Positions 51,253 to 59,600 of a stretch of DNA of 64,000 nt are shown piece after piece. Numbering within the stretch: position 1 is the first letter of the stretch; each line of letters starts with the position of its first letter. The translations under genes were made by a program, and so were the position numbers. Source of the DNA: Kitasatospora sp. DSM 101779 (GTDB taxonomy: Bacteria; Actinomycetota; Actinomycetes; Streptomycetales; Streptomycetaceae); contig NZ_JAHTIK010000001.1 in NCBI RefSeq assembly GCF_025655475.1, positions 7,778,124 through 7,842,123 on the forward strand, written 5' to 3'. The notes below the pieces were generated by a model. It did no database searches. It was not told the DNA's origin and saw only the letters and a list, made by a program, of their open reading frames with translations.

Positions 51253-51717
51253 TCAGGAGCTGCCGGGTGAGATCCGGCCGCGCCACCCGCCGCTCTCCAT
51301 GCCCTGGTCCTCGACGAACGACTTGAAGCGCCGCAGGTCGCCCTTGACCCGGCGGTCGACCATGCCCATCATGTCGGCGGCCTTCTCGGCGATGCCGTCC
51401 GGCTCGAAGTCCATCGCCAGCCGCACCCTCGTGTGCTCGCTGTCGAGGCGCTCGAACGTGACCACGCCCATCTGCTGCACGTCCCCGCCCACGGTGCGCC
51501 AGGCGATCTTCTCGTCGGGCAGCTGGTCGACGATCTCGGTGTCGAACTCGCGGCTCACCCCGGCGACCTTGGTGCGCCAGTGGTTGTGCCGCTCATCGAT
51601 CTGGGTGACCTCCTCCACACCCTCCATGAAGCGTGGGAAGTCCTCGAACTGCGTCCACTGGTTGTACGCGGTGTGCAGCGGAACCTCCACCTCGACGGAC
51701 TCTTGAACCATGCTCAT
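51253..51717 (-). CDS. SRPBCC (START-like) family protein
   Basis: A 154-residue polyketide cyclase/START-like protein. The N-terminal strand-helix block is VQESVEVEVPLHTAYNQWTQ followed by FEDFPRFMEGVEEV, and the central strands are THWR-like NHWRTKVAGVSREFDTEI and EKIAWRTVGG. The long C-terminal helix is VDRRVKGDLRRFKSFVED. It should bind a hydrophobic ligand or lipid. ATG 51717 (MSMVQESVEVEV) is the start. A near-match to the SigB-type promoter lies upstream, in keeping with stress induction of this subfamily. Confidence 0.9.
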   Translation of the reverse strand: MSMVQESVEVEVPLHTAYNQWTQFEDFPRFMEGVEEVTQIDERHNHWRTKVAGVSREFDTEIVDQLPDEKIAWRTVGGDVQQMGVVTFERLDSEHTRVRLAMDFEPDGIAEKAADMMGMVDRRVKGDLRRFKSFVEDQGMESGGWRGRISPGSS

Positions 51718-51759
51718 GCCGGGCCTCCAGTCTTCTCGTCCAACAGGTCCGCGGGGCGT

Positions 51760-51784
51760 CTGCCCGACCGGTCCGGGTTCTAAC
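51760..51784 (-). promoter_or_regulatory. Near-match SigB-type promoter (SRPBCC gene)
   Basis: GTTA-N15-GGGCAG, extended GGGCAGACG. The last base of the -35 differs from GNNT, and the site ends 43 bp before ATG 51717. Confidence 0.4.
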
Positions 51785-51841
51785 GGGCCGGCGTGCGTGT
51801 CGTGCACGGCCCTCGCCCGGCGTTCCGCCGATGATGGCCCG

Positions 51842-52105
51842 ATGACCGATGTCCCGTCCGACACCGATGTCCTGCCGGAGGCCGCTCTGGCGAAGCTGAC
51901 CGAGCTGCGGGACCTCGCGGTCGGCGCCGTGCAGGCTTGGGAGGCCGGTGACCGGCAGGCCGCCCACCGCGCGGTGACGGCGGCGACCTCGGCGGCAGCC
52001 ACCGCACTGGGCGTGCTGGTGGCCCTCGACAGGGACGTGGACCGCGGTCGGGCCGAGCCCGACACCCCGCCGGCGGCGGGTCCGGTCGGTCATTGGTGGG
52101 GCTGA
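51842..52105 (+). CDS. Small helical hypothetical protein
   Basis: An 87-residue protein, mostly one long amphipathic helical region (EAALAKLTELRDLAVGAVQA; AAHRAVTAATSAAATALGVL). It starts at ATG 51842 and is divergent from the SRPBCC gene with 124 bp between. No family recognised. Confidence 0.5.
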   Translation: MTDVPSDTDVLPEAALAKLTELRDLAVGAVQAWEAGDRQAAHRAVTAATSAAATALGVLVALDRDVDRGRAEPDTPPAAGPVGHWWG

Positions 52106-52213
52106 TGTCGTTTCGCTTCCGCCCTGTGGCGCAGCCTCTAAAGGGAGAGGGTGCCGCGCCGACCCTCCCGGTAGCGGGCGGCCGCCCCCCTGCCGCCGAC
52201 GAGGAGGTGGTCC

Positions 52214-52954
52214 GTGATGCCCGGTGCCACCCGTTCCGAGCCCACGCCTCAGGGCCGTCCGCCGCCCGCTCCCACGTCCCCGGCACCGACGGCACGGACA
52301 CCGACGACACAGGCACCGGACGCTGCCGTGTCGCGACAGCCCGCGGACACGGCGTACAGGGCATGGCTGAGGCTGGCCGGTCTGAGCGACGGCGATCCGC
52401 CACGGGAGGTCCGGGTGGCTGCCGGCGTCGTGGACACGGTGACGACCGACCTGTGGAGGGCCGTCGTCGACGGTGTTGCCGTCTGCCTCCGCCGGACGGA
52501 GGTCCCTGCCCCGCTGTCGCCGGCCCGCCCGACGCGGGTGCTGGTGCAGATCGCGCTCGCCGCCCTCCCCGACACCACGGATCAGGACACCGGCAGGCAG
52601 CACACGGGTGAGGGGGACGCCGCCGCCCCCGACACGGTGCGCCTGGCGGTCGCGTTCATGGAGACCCACGCGGCCGACCACATCGTCCTCGCCGACCTCG
52701 CCGCGGCCGCCTTCGTGACTCCGCGCGCCCTGCAGTACGCGTTCCGCCGCCACCTGGACACCACACCCCTGACCCACCTGCGGCGGGTCCGCCTGGACGG
52801 GGCCCACCGGGACCTGCTCGCGGCCGACCCGGTGACCAGCACCGTGAGCGAGATCGCCGCACGCTGGGGCTTCGGCCACATCGGCCGGTTCGCCGCTCTC
52901 TACCGCGAGATGTACCGGTCCGCCCCCCGCACCACGCTCCGTCTCCCGGTCTGA
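52214..52954 (+). CDS. AraC-type DNA-binding protein lacking a sensor domain
   Basis: A 246-residue protein starting GTG 52214 or ATG 52217, after GAGGAGG. The first ~55 residues are Pro/Thr/Ala-rich and disordered. Residues ~60-130 show no cupin pattern. The C-terminal ~100 residues are a full AraC HTH pair (VLADLAAAAFVTPRALQYAF; VSEIAARWGFGHIGRFAALY), very close to the 28000 protein. The usual ligand-binding domain is missing, so the activity may be set by its level or a partner. Confidence 0.82.
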   Translation: MMPGATRSEPTPQGRPPPAPTSPAPTARTPTTQAPDAAVSRQPADTAYRAWLRLAGLSDGDPPREVRVAAGVVDTVTTDLWRAVVDGVAVCLRRTEVPAPLSPARPTRVLVQIALAALPDTTDQDTGRQHTGEGDAAAPDTVRLAVAFMETHAADHIVLADLAAAAFVTPRALQYAFRRHLDTTPLTHLRRVRLDGAHRDLLAADPVTSTVSEIAARWGFGHIGRFAALYREMYRSAPRTTLRLPV

Positions 52955-53283
52955 GACGGCCGATACAGGTGCAGCCGAGGCCGCCGTTTTCCGGCCGGTC
53001 GGCTGGGCAGCCGCAGGGCAGGGACGCAGCACGGACCCTCGGCGGGAGCACGCCATGACTCCGGCCCGCCCGGGTCGGCGGCCCCACGGACCCCGGCTCG
53101 ACGACCCACGGAAGGACGGAGTCCCGGGCCGAATCCGCTCCGGCGGGCAGAACCGGGTCGCGGCGGCACGACGCCGAGCCGGCCCGACGACCCGCTCCGC
53201 GACGACCCGCCCGGGACGAGCCGTCCGGCGGGCCCACCGCCAACCCGCACCACGTCACCGCTCCCACCGACACGGAGAACGCC
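52955..53283. other. Leader region of the Vms1/baeRF gene
   Basis: This 329-bp stretch carries a SigB-type promoter at 52986-53010, so the transcript would have a leader of about 265 nt. A frame from ATG 53055 is open but extremely Arg/Pro-rich and out of frame with the gene, so I do not call it. Confidence 0.4.
52986..53010 (+). promoter_or_regulatory. SigB-type promoter upstream of the Vms1/baeRF gene
   Basis: GTTT-N15-GGGCAG, extended GGGCAGCCG. It is distant (273 bp) from ATG 53284. Confidence 0.55.
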
Positions 53284-54441
53284 ATGGACCTCGGCTTCCT
53301 CGCACCGCTGATCGGCAGGCCCGGCCCCTGGGCCACGGTCTGCCTGGACACCTCCCGCACCACCGAGGACGCCCAGCAGCGGCAGGTGCTGCTGCAGCGG
53401 ACAGCCGTGCGGGAGCTCGCCGACCGGGGGGCCGACCCCCACAGCTGCCGCGCCGTCGCGGAGCACCTCGCGGGCGAGCCGGCCTCGGGCTCGCCGCCGG
53501 GCCGGGCCCTGTTCGCCGCCGGCGGGGAGGTCGTGCTCGACGTCCCGCTGACCGGCGCACCCCCGGTCGTCGAGACCGCCTGGGGGCCGCTGCCGCACCT
53601 TGCCCCGCTGCTGGGCCGTCTGGAGGCCGCGGACGCAGACTGTCTGGTCGCCGCGATCGACCGCACCGGGGCGGACCTGGAGATGCGGCGCCTCGGCCGG
53701 GCCGAACCGCTCGGCACGGTGGACGGCGCCACCTGGCAGGGCAGGGGCCACCGCGCCCCGCCCACGGACCGCTACGAATGGCACTACCGGCACCGCGAGC
53801 AGGACGCCTGGGACCGGTCCGCGGACACGATCGCCGGCCACCTCGTCGAGGCCCGCTCGGACTGCAACGCCCACCTGGTCGTCCTCACCGGCGACGCGCG
53901 CGAGCGGCGGGCCGTCCACGAGCGGCTGCCCAAGCACCTGCAGCCCCTCACCGTGGAGGTCGACGGCGGCGGCCGCGCCGGCGGCATCCACACCGAGACC
54001 TTCGAACGGCGGCTCGACGAGGCGTGGCAGGAGTTCTGCCGGCACCACGCGGACGAGATCCTCGAGCGGTTCCGCAACGGCACCGGCCGCCCCGGCGAAC
54101 GCCGCACGGACGGCACGGGCACCGAGATCGCGGCGGGCGCCGCGGCCGAGGGCGTCCCCGCCGTCACGGCCGCCGCCCGGCAGCACCAGCTCGCCACCCT
54201 GCTGCTCGGCCAGGACGGTCCGGACACCGGCCGCGAGGTGTGGATCGGGCCCGAACCCGAGCACATCGGCACGGACCGCGGCGCCGTACGCAGCATGGGC
54301 GTCCCCCGTCCCGAACGCGCGCAGGCCGGCGACGCGCTGCTGCGCTGCGCCATCGCCTCGCACGCCGAGGCGATCACGGTGCCGGACGGCGCCGGGGGGC
54401 CGGTCGGCGGAGTGGGCGCCGTCCTGCGCTGGCGGAGCTGA
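53284..54441 (+). CDS. Vms1/Ankzf1-type (baeRF) release factor-like protein
   Basis: A 385-residue protein of the family that includes mycobacterial Rv2629. Residues ~10-130 form an N-terminal domain (WATVCLDTSRTTEDAQQRQV). Residues ~135-260 form an eRF1-like domain (DCLVAAIDRTGADLEMRRLG; RYEWHYRHREQDAWDRSADT). The C-terminal part has an eL30-like pattern (QLATLLLGQDGPDTGREVWI). Relatives act in ribosome-associated quality control or dormancy; catalysis on peptidyl-tRNA is not shown here. ATG 53284 (MDLGFLAPLIGRPGPW) follows CGGAGA. A SigB-type promoter would make it a stress gene. Confidence 0.82.
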   Translation: MDLGFLAPLIGRPGPWATVCLDTSRTTEDAQQRQVLLQRTAVRELADRGADPHSCRAVAEHLAGEPASGSPPGRALFAAGGEVVLDVPLTGAPPVVETAWGPLPHLAPLLGRLEAADADCLVAAIDRTGADLEMRRLGRAEPLGTVDGATWQGRGHRAPPTDRYEWHYRHREQDAWDRSADTIAGHLVEARSDCNAHLVVLTGDARERRAVHERLPKHLQPLTVEVDGGGRAGGIHTETFERRLDEAWQEFCRHHADEILERFRNGTGRPGERRTDGTGTEIAAGAAAEGVPAVTAAARQHQLATLLLGQDGPDTGREVWIGPEPEHIGTDRGAVRSMGVPRPERAQAGDALLRCAIASHAEAITVPDGAGGPVGGVGAVLRWRS

Positions 54442-54752
54442 GCCGAGCGTGGAAGGGGTCTGTACACCGCCGCGTGCGGGCCGGGCCGTGCCCGGCCCAC
54501 CGCATACCGGTACGGCCGCTCCTGCCGCGTGCCCGGACCGCCTTCGGGGTCTCCGCGCCTGGGCCCTCTGAGCGGGCGTGACGGTGTCTCAGAGGCCTTT
54601 CCGTCGCACCGGCCCCGTCGAACCGCCGCCGGCCGCCGCCTGGTGCGTACTGTCGGGAGTGCCCGCCGTGGCCGGGGCCCGGGTGGCGGGCGATCCGGGT
54701 CCGTGGCACCGCTTCCCGTACCGGGGGACGCCCGAGATGAGTGACGCCCCAG
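54442..54752. other. 311-bp intergenic region
   Basis: No gene, repeat or SigB-type motif is seen. It probably holds the promoter of the oxidoreductase gene. Confidence 0.35.
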
Positions 54753-55796
54753 ATGAGTGAGAACGCCGTCCCCCCGACGATGCGCGCCGTGGCCTACCGC
54801 ACGAGCCTGCCCGTGGACGACCCGGACTGCCTGCAGGACGTGGAGCTGCCGGTGCCGCAGCCGGGGCCGCGGGACCTCCTCGTCCGGGTGGAGGCCGTCG
54901 CCGTCAACCCCGTCGACTACAAGGTGCGGCAGAACGTCGACCCGGCGGGGGAGTGGAAGGTCCTCGGCTGGGACGCCGCCGGCACGGTGGTGGCGGTCGG
55001 CGCCGAGGTGGAGCTCTTCCGGGTCGGCGACGAGGTCAGTTACGCCGGGGCGATCGACCGCCCGGGGACGAACGCCGAGTACCACGCGGTCGACGAGCGG
55101 ATCGTCGGACCCAAGCCCGCCTCCCTCTCCTTCGCCGGGGCCGCCGCCTTGCCGCTGACCTCGCTGACCGCCTGGGAGGGCCTGTTCGAGCGGCTGGGGC
55201 TGTCCGCCGCCGCCCCCGACCGTCCCGGCGCCCTGCTGGTGACGGCCGCCGCCGGCGGCGTCGGATCGGTCGTCGCCCAGCTGGCGCGGGCGTTGACCGG
55301 GCTGACCGTGATCGGTACCGCCTCCCGCCCGGAGAGCGCCGAGTTCGCGCGCCGGATGGGCGTGCACCACCTCGTCGACCACCACCGGCCGCTCGTACCG
55401 CAGCTCGCCGACGTGGCGCCCGACGGCGTGGACTTCGTCTTCAGCACGGCCGCCACGGACCGCAACCTGCCCGCCTACGCGGAGGCCCTGAAGCCGTTCG
55501 GTGCGATCGTGGCCGTCGACGACCACGACGCCCTGCCGGTCGGGGTCCTCAAGCCGAAGAGCATCGCCTTCCACTGGGAGTTCATGTTCACCCGCGCCCT
55601 GTACCGGACCCCCGACCAGGACAGGCAGCACCGGATCCTGGCGCGGGTGGCCCGCCTGGTGGACGACGGCGCGCTCACCACGACGGCCACCCGTGACCTC
55701 GGTCCCCTCGACGCCGCGAACCTGCGGGAGGCCCATCGCCTGCAGGAGTCCGGCAGTGCCATCGGCAAGACCACCCTCACGGGCTTCCGCCGATGA
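54753..55796 (+). CDS. Zinc-type alcohol dehydrogenase / quinone oxidoreductase family protein
   Basis: A 347-residue MDR-superfamily enzyme from ATG 54753 (MSENAVPPTMRAVAYRTSLP). The GroES-like domain has VEAVAVNPVDYKVRQ and GWDAAGTVVAVG; the NADPH domain has VTAAAGGVGSVVAQLARALT. The structural and catalytic Zn cysteines of true alcohol dehydrogenases are absent, as in the ZADH1/quinone-reductase branch. It reduces a quinone or enone with NADPH; the substrate is unknown. GTG 54741 is an alternative start. Confidence 0.9.
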   Translation: MSENAVPPTMRAVAYRTSLPVDDPDCLQDVELPVPQPGPRDLLVRVEAVAVNPVDYKVRQNVDPAGEWKVLGWDAAGTVVAVGAEVELFRVGDEVSYAGAIDRPGTNAEYHAVDERIVGPKPASLSFAGAAALPLTSLTAWEGLFERLGLSAAAPDRPGALLVTAAAGGVGSVVAQLARALTGLTVIGTASRPESAEFARRMGVHHLVDHHRPLVPQLADVAPDGVDFVFSTAATDRNLPAYAEALKPFGAIVAVDDHDALPVGVLKPKSIAFHWEFMFTRALYRTPDQDRQHRILARVARLVDDGALTTTATRDLGPLDAANLREAHRLQESGSAIGKTTLTGFRR

Positions 55797-55932
55797 CCCC
55801 GCGCCTCGCGCTCGGCACGGTTCCGGCTGCGATCTGCAGGGGCGTCAGACCCGGCCGGTGGGCTCGGGAACGGGCGTGTGACCCGGGTGCGCCACCACCA
55901 CGGGCCCGCCGCCGCGGCCTAGGGTGGGCGGC

Positions 55933-56202
55933 ATGACGAGCGACGACGGCGCGGAGCCCGACCTCACCCCTGCGGCCCGACGACTCGCCGACTGCTACCA
56001 GCGGCTGCTGGAACTCGTCGAACGGTGCAGCCGGTCGATGGAGGTCGGCGACTGGGTGATCCTCGCGGACGAGGCCGGTGACCTGTCCGTCACGGCGGAC
56101 GAGGTCGCCTCCGCGGCCGAGGCGCTCACGCGCGACGAGGTCCCGACCAGGCCGGTGGACGTCCTCGCCATGGTGGAGCGGCTGTCCCGACCGCCGGAGT
56201 GA
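55933..56202 (+). CDS. Small hypothetical protein
   Basis: An 89-residue acidic helical protein (TPAARRLADCYQRLLELVER; VTADEVASAAEALTRDEVPT). Start ATG 55933. It is convergent with the 56211 gene, 8 bp apart. No family recognised. Confidence 0.5.
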   Translation: MTSDDGAEPDLTPAARRLADCYQRLLELVERCSRSMEVGDWVILADEAGDLSVTADEVASAAEALTRDEVPTRPVDVLAMVERLSRPPE

Positions 56203-56210
56203 GGCCCGTT

Positions 56211-57002
56211 TCACCGGCGGCGCCGTTGCCACCAACGGCGCAGCGTGGCCTCGGCGGGGCCGTCGACCGAGGTGTGGCCGTCGACCGGGGCGAGGCCGTC
56301 GACCGCGGTGCGGATGCGGTCGAAGGTGACGATCTCGTTCGCGCCCTCGCCGGGCAGGGCGAGGCCGACGCACAGCAGCCGGAACCGGTCGTCCCCGAGC
56401 GAGAGGCCGATGAAGACCGGTCCCCCGGCGCACCCGTCGGGCAGCGGACCGTCCCAGCGGACGACACCGTCCGCGTCCCGTGCGATCGCGCCGCCGACGA
56501 CGGCTTGCAGCCGCTCGCCCGCGTCCGCACCGACGTCATGGCCCAGGAGGTAGGCCGGCACCGGGCCGTCCCCGATCGCGGCGACGTCCTGTGCGGAGGC
56601 CGCGAGGCCCTCGGTGATCTCGTCGGTGGTCCACCGCCAGCCCTTGCGCTCGGCGTGGGCGTCGAGCCCGGCGGTCGGCATCACCGCCACCCCGAGACGG
56701 TCGAGGTGGGTCCAGCCGGCGGCGAAGTCGGTCATGAGGAGCTGCTCCGCGCTCATCGCCGGTTCGCACAGCTCGGCGCGGAGCGTCCACTGCGCGAGGT
56801 CGTACCGCGTCAGTGCTCCGGCGGTCACCAGGTACTGCCTGACGGTCTCGCCGTCGGGTGTGCTCCCGATCAGGTGGTTGTACCGGAACGCCGTCCCGTG
56901 GTTCCGGCCGGCGTTCGCCTGTTGGAAGGGCAGGGTCGAGCGGCCGGCGCTCTGCACGACGGCATTGACGATGTGGTGGCGGGGGGCGAAGGTTTCGGAC
57001 AT
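56211..57002 (-). CDS. Hypothetical protein with serine-protease-like motif
   Basis: A 263-residue protein from ATG 57002 (MSETFAPRHHIVNAVVQSAG). The segment DGCAGGPVFIGLSLGDDRFR recalls the GDSGGP region of trypsin-fold proteases, but the nucleophile position is Ala/Cys-like and I cannot place the His and Asp with confidence. The C-terminus is basic (RRWWQRRRR). It may be a degenerate protease fold or an unrelated protein. It is divergent from the Tat-signal protein gene. Confidence 0.55.
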   Translation of the reverse strand: MSETFAPRHHIVNAVVQSAGRSTLPFQQANAGRNHGTAFRYNHLIGSTPDGETVRQYLVTAGALTRYDLAQWTLRAELCEPAMSAEQLLMTDFAAGWTHLDRLGVAVMPTAGLDAHAERKGWRWTTDEITEGLAASAQDVAAIGDGPVPAYLLGHDVGADAGERLQAVVGGAIARDADGVVRWDGPLPDGCAGGPVFIGLSLGDDRFRLLCVGLALPGEGANEIVTFDRIRTAVDGLAPVDGHTSVDGPAEATLRRWWQRRRR

Positions 57003-57157
57003 GGAGCCGGACACTACCGACCGGGCGCACGGCGGGCGTGATCTTTTCGCCGCCCGCGGCGGAGGCGGCCCGGAGTCCGGCAGGTCGTTCCGCCCGGCGT
57101 GGGCGGCAGTTGATCGACCGTGGTCCAATGCCCGGGTCGATCGACTGAGGGGGAGTC

Positions 57158-57691
57158 ATGCGTCGTCGGGCGTTCATCGGTACGGGCGTCGGGGTGGTCG
57201 GGGCACTCGTCACCGGGCTGGCGTGGGCCGCGCGGTCCGAGGATGCGGGGGCCGAGGCGGCCGAGCGGGAGGTCCAGAACGGCCTCGAACCGGCAGGACT
57301 GCGCACGTGCCTGGAGAAGCTCGGCCCGGTGGCGGCCGCGCACTGGACGGAGGAGTCGACGGGTACGGGCTCCCGGGTTCCCGGACCCTCGGACTTCTTC
57401 CTCCAGGCGTTCCTGACCCTGGCCCCGGGCGGCGTGGCCCGACTGCTCGAGGGGTACCCGACGAACCCGGCGTCGCTGCCGCCGGTGCGTACCGCGGCCG
57501 AGGCGACCAAGCACTGGGACGAGATCCCGCCCGCACTGGCGGCGTTCGCCCCGAGCGGCGCCTCCTGGGTCGGCTCCGAGTCGCGCACGGCGACCCTGGT
57601 ACGGGCGGACCATGCGACGCTCTGCTTCGACCGGGCGTCCGACACGGTCTACCTGAAGACCGTCAACCTGCACCTGCCCCACGCGTCCTGA
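57158..57691 (+). CDS. Tat-type exported hypothetical protein
   Basis: A 177-residue protein with twin-arginine-like signal MRRRAFIGTGVGVVGALVTG and a probable cleavage after AWA. The mature part (~28-177) has two cysteines (LRTCLEKLG, TLCFDRA) that may pair outside the cell. RBS GGGGGAG precedes ATG 57158. Family not recognised. The repeat element copy at 57746 lies 55 bp downstream. Confidence 0.65.
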   Translation: MRRRAFIGTGVGVVGALVTGLAWAARSEDAGAEAAEREVQNGLEPAGLRTCLEKLGPVAAAHWTEESTGTGSRVPGPSDFFLQAFLTLAPGGVARLLEGYPTNPASLPPVRTAAEATKHWDEIPPALAAFAPSGASWVGSESRTATLVRADHATLCFDRASDTVYLKTVNLHLPHAS

Positions 57692-57745
57692 GTGGGAAAG
57701 GGCTGCGGACCCACGGCCTCCGGCCGGTGTGAGGCGACGCCCTAC

Positions 57746-57944
57746 GGCGTGTCATCAAAGGCGATCGGGCAGCCGTGGGGGGCGCGGGGGCACCCCGGGC
57801 CGAAGACTGGGGGGAACTGCGCGATTCGGATGCGGACCGCCGTGCGAATCCCGGCTGGGCTCATCTCACTGGGGTGCCCGCCCCCGGACTGCGAAGGTCC
57901 CCGCCCCCTGGATCACCCAGCCGGCTGCCCTTGGAAGACACTCC
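57746..57944 (+). repeat. Palindromic repeat element, copy 1 (199 bp)
   Basis: Left end GGCGTGTCATCAAAGGCGAT, right end ...TGCCCTTGGAAGACACTCC, whose complement (GGAGTGTCTTCCAAGGGCAG) mirrors the left end. Inside is AACTGCGCGATTCGGATGCG and GTGCGAATCCCGGCT, shared with the copy at 61777. It contains no gene and follows the 57158 gene. Confidence 0.8.
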
Positions 57945-57981
57945 CCAGGACGCCGTGCGTCACGCAGCGCTCGGAGCGCGT

Positions 57982-58557
57982 TCAGGCGGGTGTGCGGTCC
58001 GCGAGCACGTTCCTCAGTTCGGCGGTCGAGGCCCGCAGGATGCCCGGCAGGTCCGGCCGGCCCGGGTCGTCGATCCAGCGGGCGAAGGCGACCTTGAGCA
58101 CGGCGATCCCCGTCTCGGCGGCCAGACCGGCGGCGGGGTCGGGCGTGCCGCGGTCCCGCAGCGCGTCCGCCATCGCCTCGGCCAGCCCCGCGAGCTTGAT
58201 CAGTTCGCGTTCCCGGAGTTCCGCGTGTGCCGACACGACGGCGTTCCGCAGTCTGACGCGTTCGGCGTTCGCCTGGAACTCGGCCCCCAGGGCTTCGAGG
58301 GCGGCACCGACCGCGTCCATGGCCGACGCGTCGGCCGGCGCCTCGGCGACGGACCGTGCCAGCAGTTCCTTCGCCATCTCCGTGCCGAAGAACAGGACTT
58401 CACGCTTGTCGGCGAAGTGCCGGTAGAAGGTGCGCTCGGTCAGGCCGGCCCGTGCGGTGATCTCCACGACGGTGGTCTGCTCGTACCCCTGCTCGGTGTA
58501 GAGCTCCAGTGCCGCCTGCGCCAGCCGGCCCCGTGCGTTCGGCTCCCATCGACCCAT
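57982..58557 (-). CDS. TetR family transcriptional regulator
   Basis: A 191-residue repressor. The N-terminal HTH is LAQAALELYTEQGYEQTTVV and EITARAGLTERTFYRHFADK (residues ~10-55); the helical effector domain follows. It is divergent from the SDR gene at 58643, and two perfect palindromes lie between them, so it almost certainly represses both itself and that gene. The inducer is unknown. Confidence 0.93.
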   Translation of the reverse strand: MGRWEPNARGRLAQAALELYTEQGYEQTTVVEITARAGLTERTFYRHFADKREVLFFGTEMAKELLARSVAEAPADASAMDAVGAALEALGAEFQANAERVRLRNAVVSAHAELRERELIKLAGLAEAMADALRDRGTPDPAAGLAAETGIAVLKVAFARWIDDPGRPDLPGILRASTAELRNVLADRTPA

Positions 58558-58571
58558 GCCGCGATCCTACG

Positions 58572-58625
58572 CGATGACAGGACCTGTCATCGCATGTACG
58601 GTGTGATGACAGAACCTGTCATCAC
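58572..58625. promoter_or_regulatory. Double TetR operator
   Basis: Two palindromes share the core GATGACAG-N3-CTGTCATC: 58573-58591 (centre GAC) and 58605-58623 (centre AAC). The second extends to GTGATGACAG/CTGTCATCAC at 58603-58625. Their centres are 32 bp apart, about three helical turns, on one face of the DNA. Confidence 0.9.
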
Positions 58626-58642
58626 TTTTGGGAGGCACTGCC

Positions 58643-59521
58643 ATGCGGGTATTCGTCACGGGCGCGTCCGGATGGGTCGGCTCCGCCGTCGTCCCCGAGC
58701 TCATCGGCGCAGGTCACCGGGTGCTCGGGCTGGCCCGGTCCGACTCCTCGGCCGCCGCCGTCACCGCCGCCGGAGCCGAGGTGCTCCGCGGCGACCTGGA
58801 CGACCTGGACGCGCTGACGGCCGGCGCGGCCGGCTGCGACGGGGTCGTCCACCTCGCGTTCATCCACGACTTCAGCCGCTTCGAGGCCTCCGTACAGGCC
58901 GACGCCCGCGCCGTCGAGACGCTGGCCGCCGCGCTGGAGGGCACCGGCAAGCCGCTGGTCGTCACCGCCGGCACCGCCGCGGTACCCGGGCGGACCGCGA
59001 CCGAGCACGACACCTCCGCCCCGGGCTCACCCGCCGCCGGCCGGGACGCGAACGCCCGGGCGGCGCTCGACTCGGCAACCCGCGGCGTCCGACCGTCCGT
59101 CGTGCGGCTGCCCCGGACCGTGCACGGCGACGGCGACCACGGCTTCGTCGCCCACCTGGTCGCCGTCGCCCGGGAACGGGGAGTGTCCGGCTACGTCGGC
59201 GACGGGGCCGCCCGCTGGCCCGCCGTGCACGTACGGGACGCGGCGCGCCTGTACCGCCTCGCGCTCGAGCAGACCCCGGCCGGCTCCGTGCTGCACGCCG
59301 TCGCCGACGAGGGCGTGCCGGTCCGCGAGATCGCGGAGGTGATCGGCCGCCACCTCGGCCTGCCGACCGCCTCCGCCGCTGCCGAGGACTTCGGCTTCCT
59401 GGGCCGGATCCTGGCCGTCGACCAGCCGGCCTCCAGTGCGCTGACCCGCGAACTGCTCGGCTGGCGCCCCACCGGGCCGGGCCTCGTCGAGGACCTGGAA
59501 AAGGGCCACTACTTCGCCTGA
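58643..59521 (+). CDS. NAD-dependent epimerase/dehydratase-like SDR
   Basis: A 292-residue extended-type SDR. The Rossmann motif is MRVFVTGASGWVGSAVVPEL, followed by LARSDSSAAAV (NADP-type Arg) and VVHLAFIHDFSRF. The catalytic Tyr-x-x-x-Lys is not evident: the region after TAGTAAVPGRTATEHD reads GRDANARAALDSAT. It therefore looks like the atypical NmrA/SDR branch. ATG 58643 follows GGGAGG. It is the regulated target of the divergent TetR gene. Confidence 0.88.
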   Translation: MRVFVTGASGWVGSAVVPELIGAGHRVLGLARSDSSAAAVTAAGAEVLRGDLDDLDALTAGAAGCDGVVHLAFIHDFSRFEASVQADARAVETLAAALEGTGKPLVVTAGTAAVPGRTATEHDTSAPGSPAAGRDANARAALDSATRGVRPSVVRLPRTVHGDGDHGFVAHLVAVARERGVSGYVGDGAARWPAVHVRDAARLYRLALEQTPAGSVLHAVADEGVPVREIAEVIGRHLGLPTASAAAEDFGFLGRILAVDQPASSALTRELLGWRPTGPGLVEDLEKGHYFA

Positions 59522-59546
59522 GCACGCCCGCCGTCGCCCGCACCGT

Positions 59547-59580
59547 CCCGCCGTCCCCGCACTGCCACGGGGACGGCGGG
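59547..59580. terminator. Perfect 13-bp stem-loop terminator
   Basis: CCCGCCGTCCCCG (59547-59559), 8-nt loop, CGGGGACGGCGGG (59568-59580), between the convergent SDR and kinase-like genes. Confidence 0.8.
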
Positions 59581-59600
59581 GCAGCCCGAACCGGGCCGCC

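Noticed and set aside
53055-54581. 508-codon frame overlapping the Vms1/baeRF gene
   Set aside because: Out of frame with a complete family member and extremely Arg/Pro-rich.
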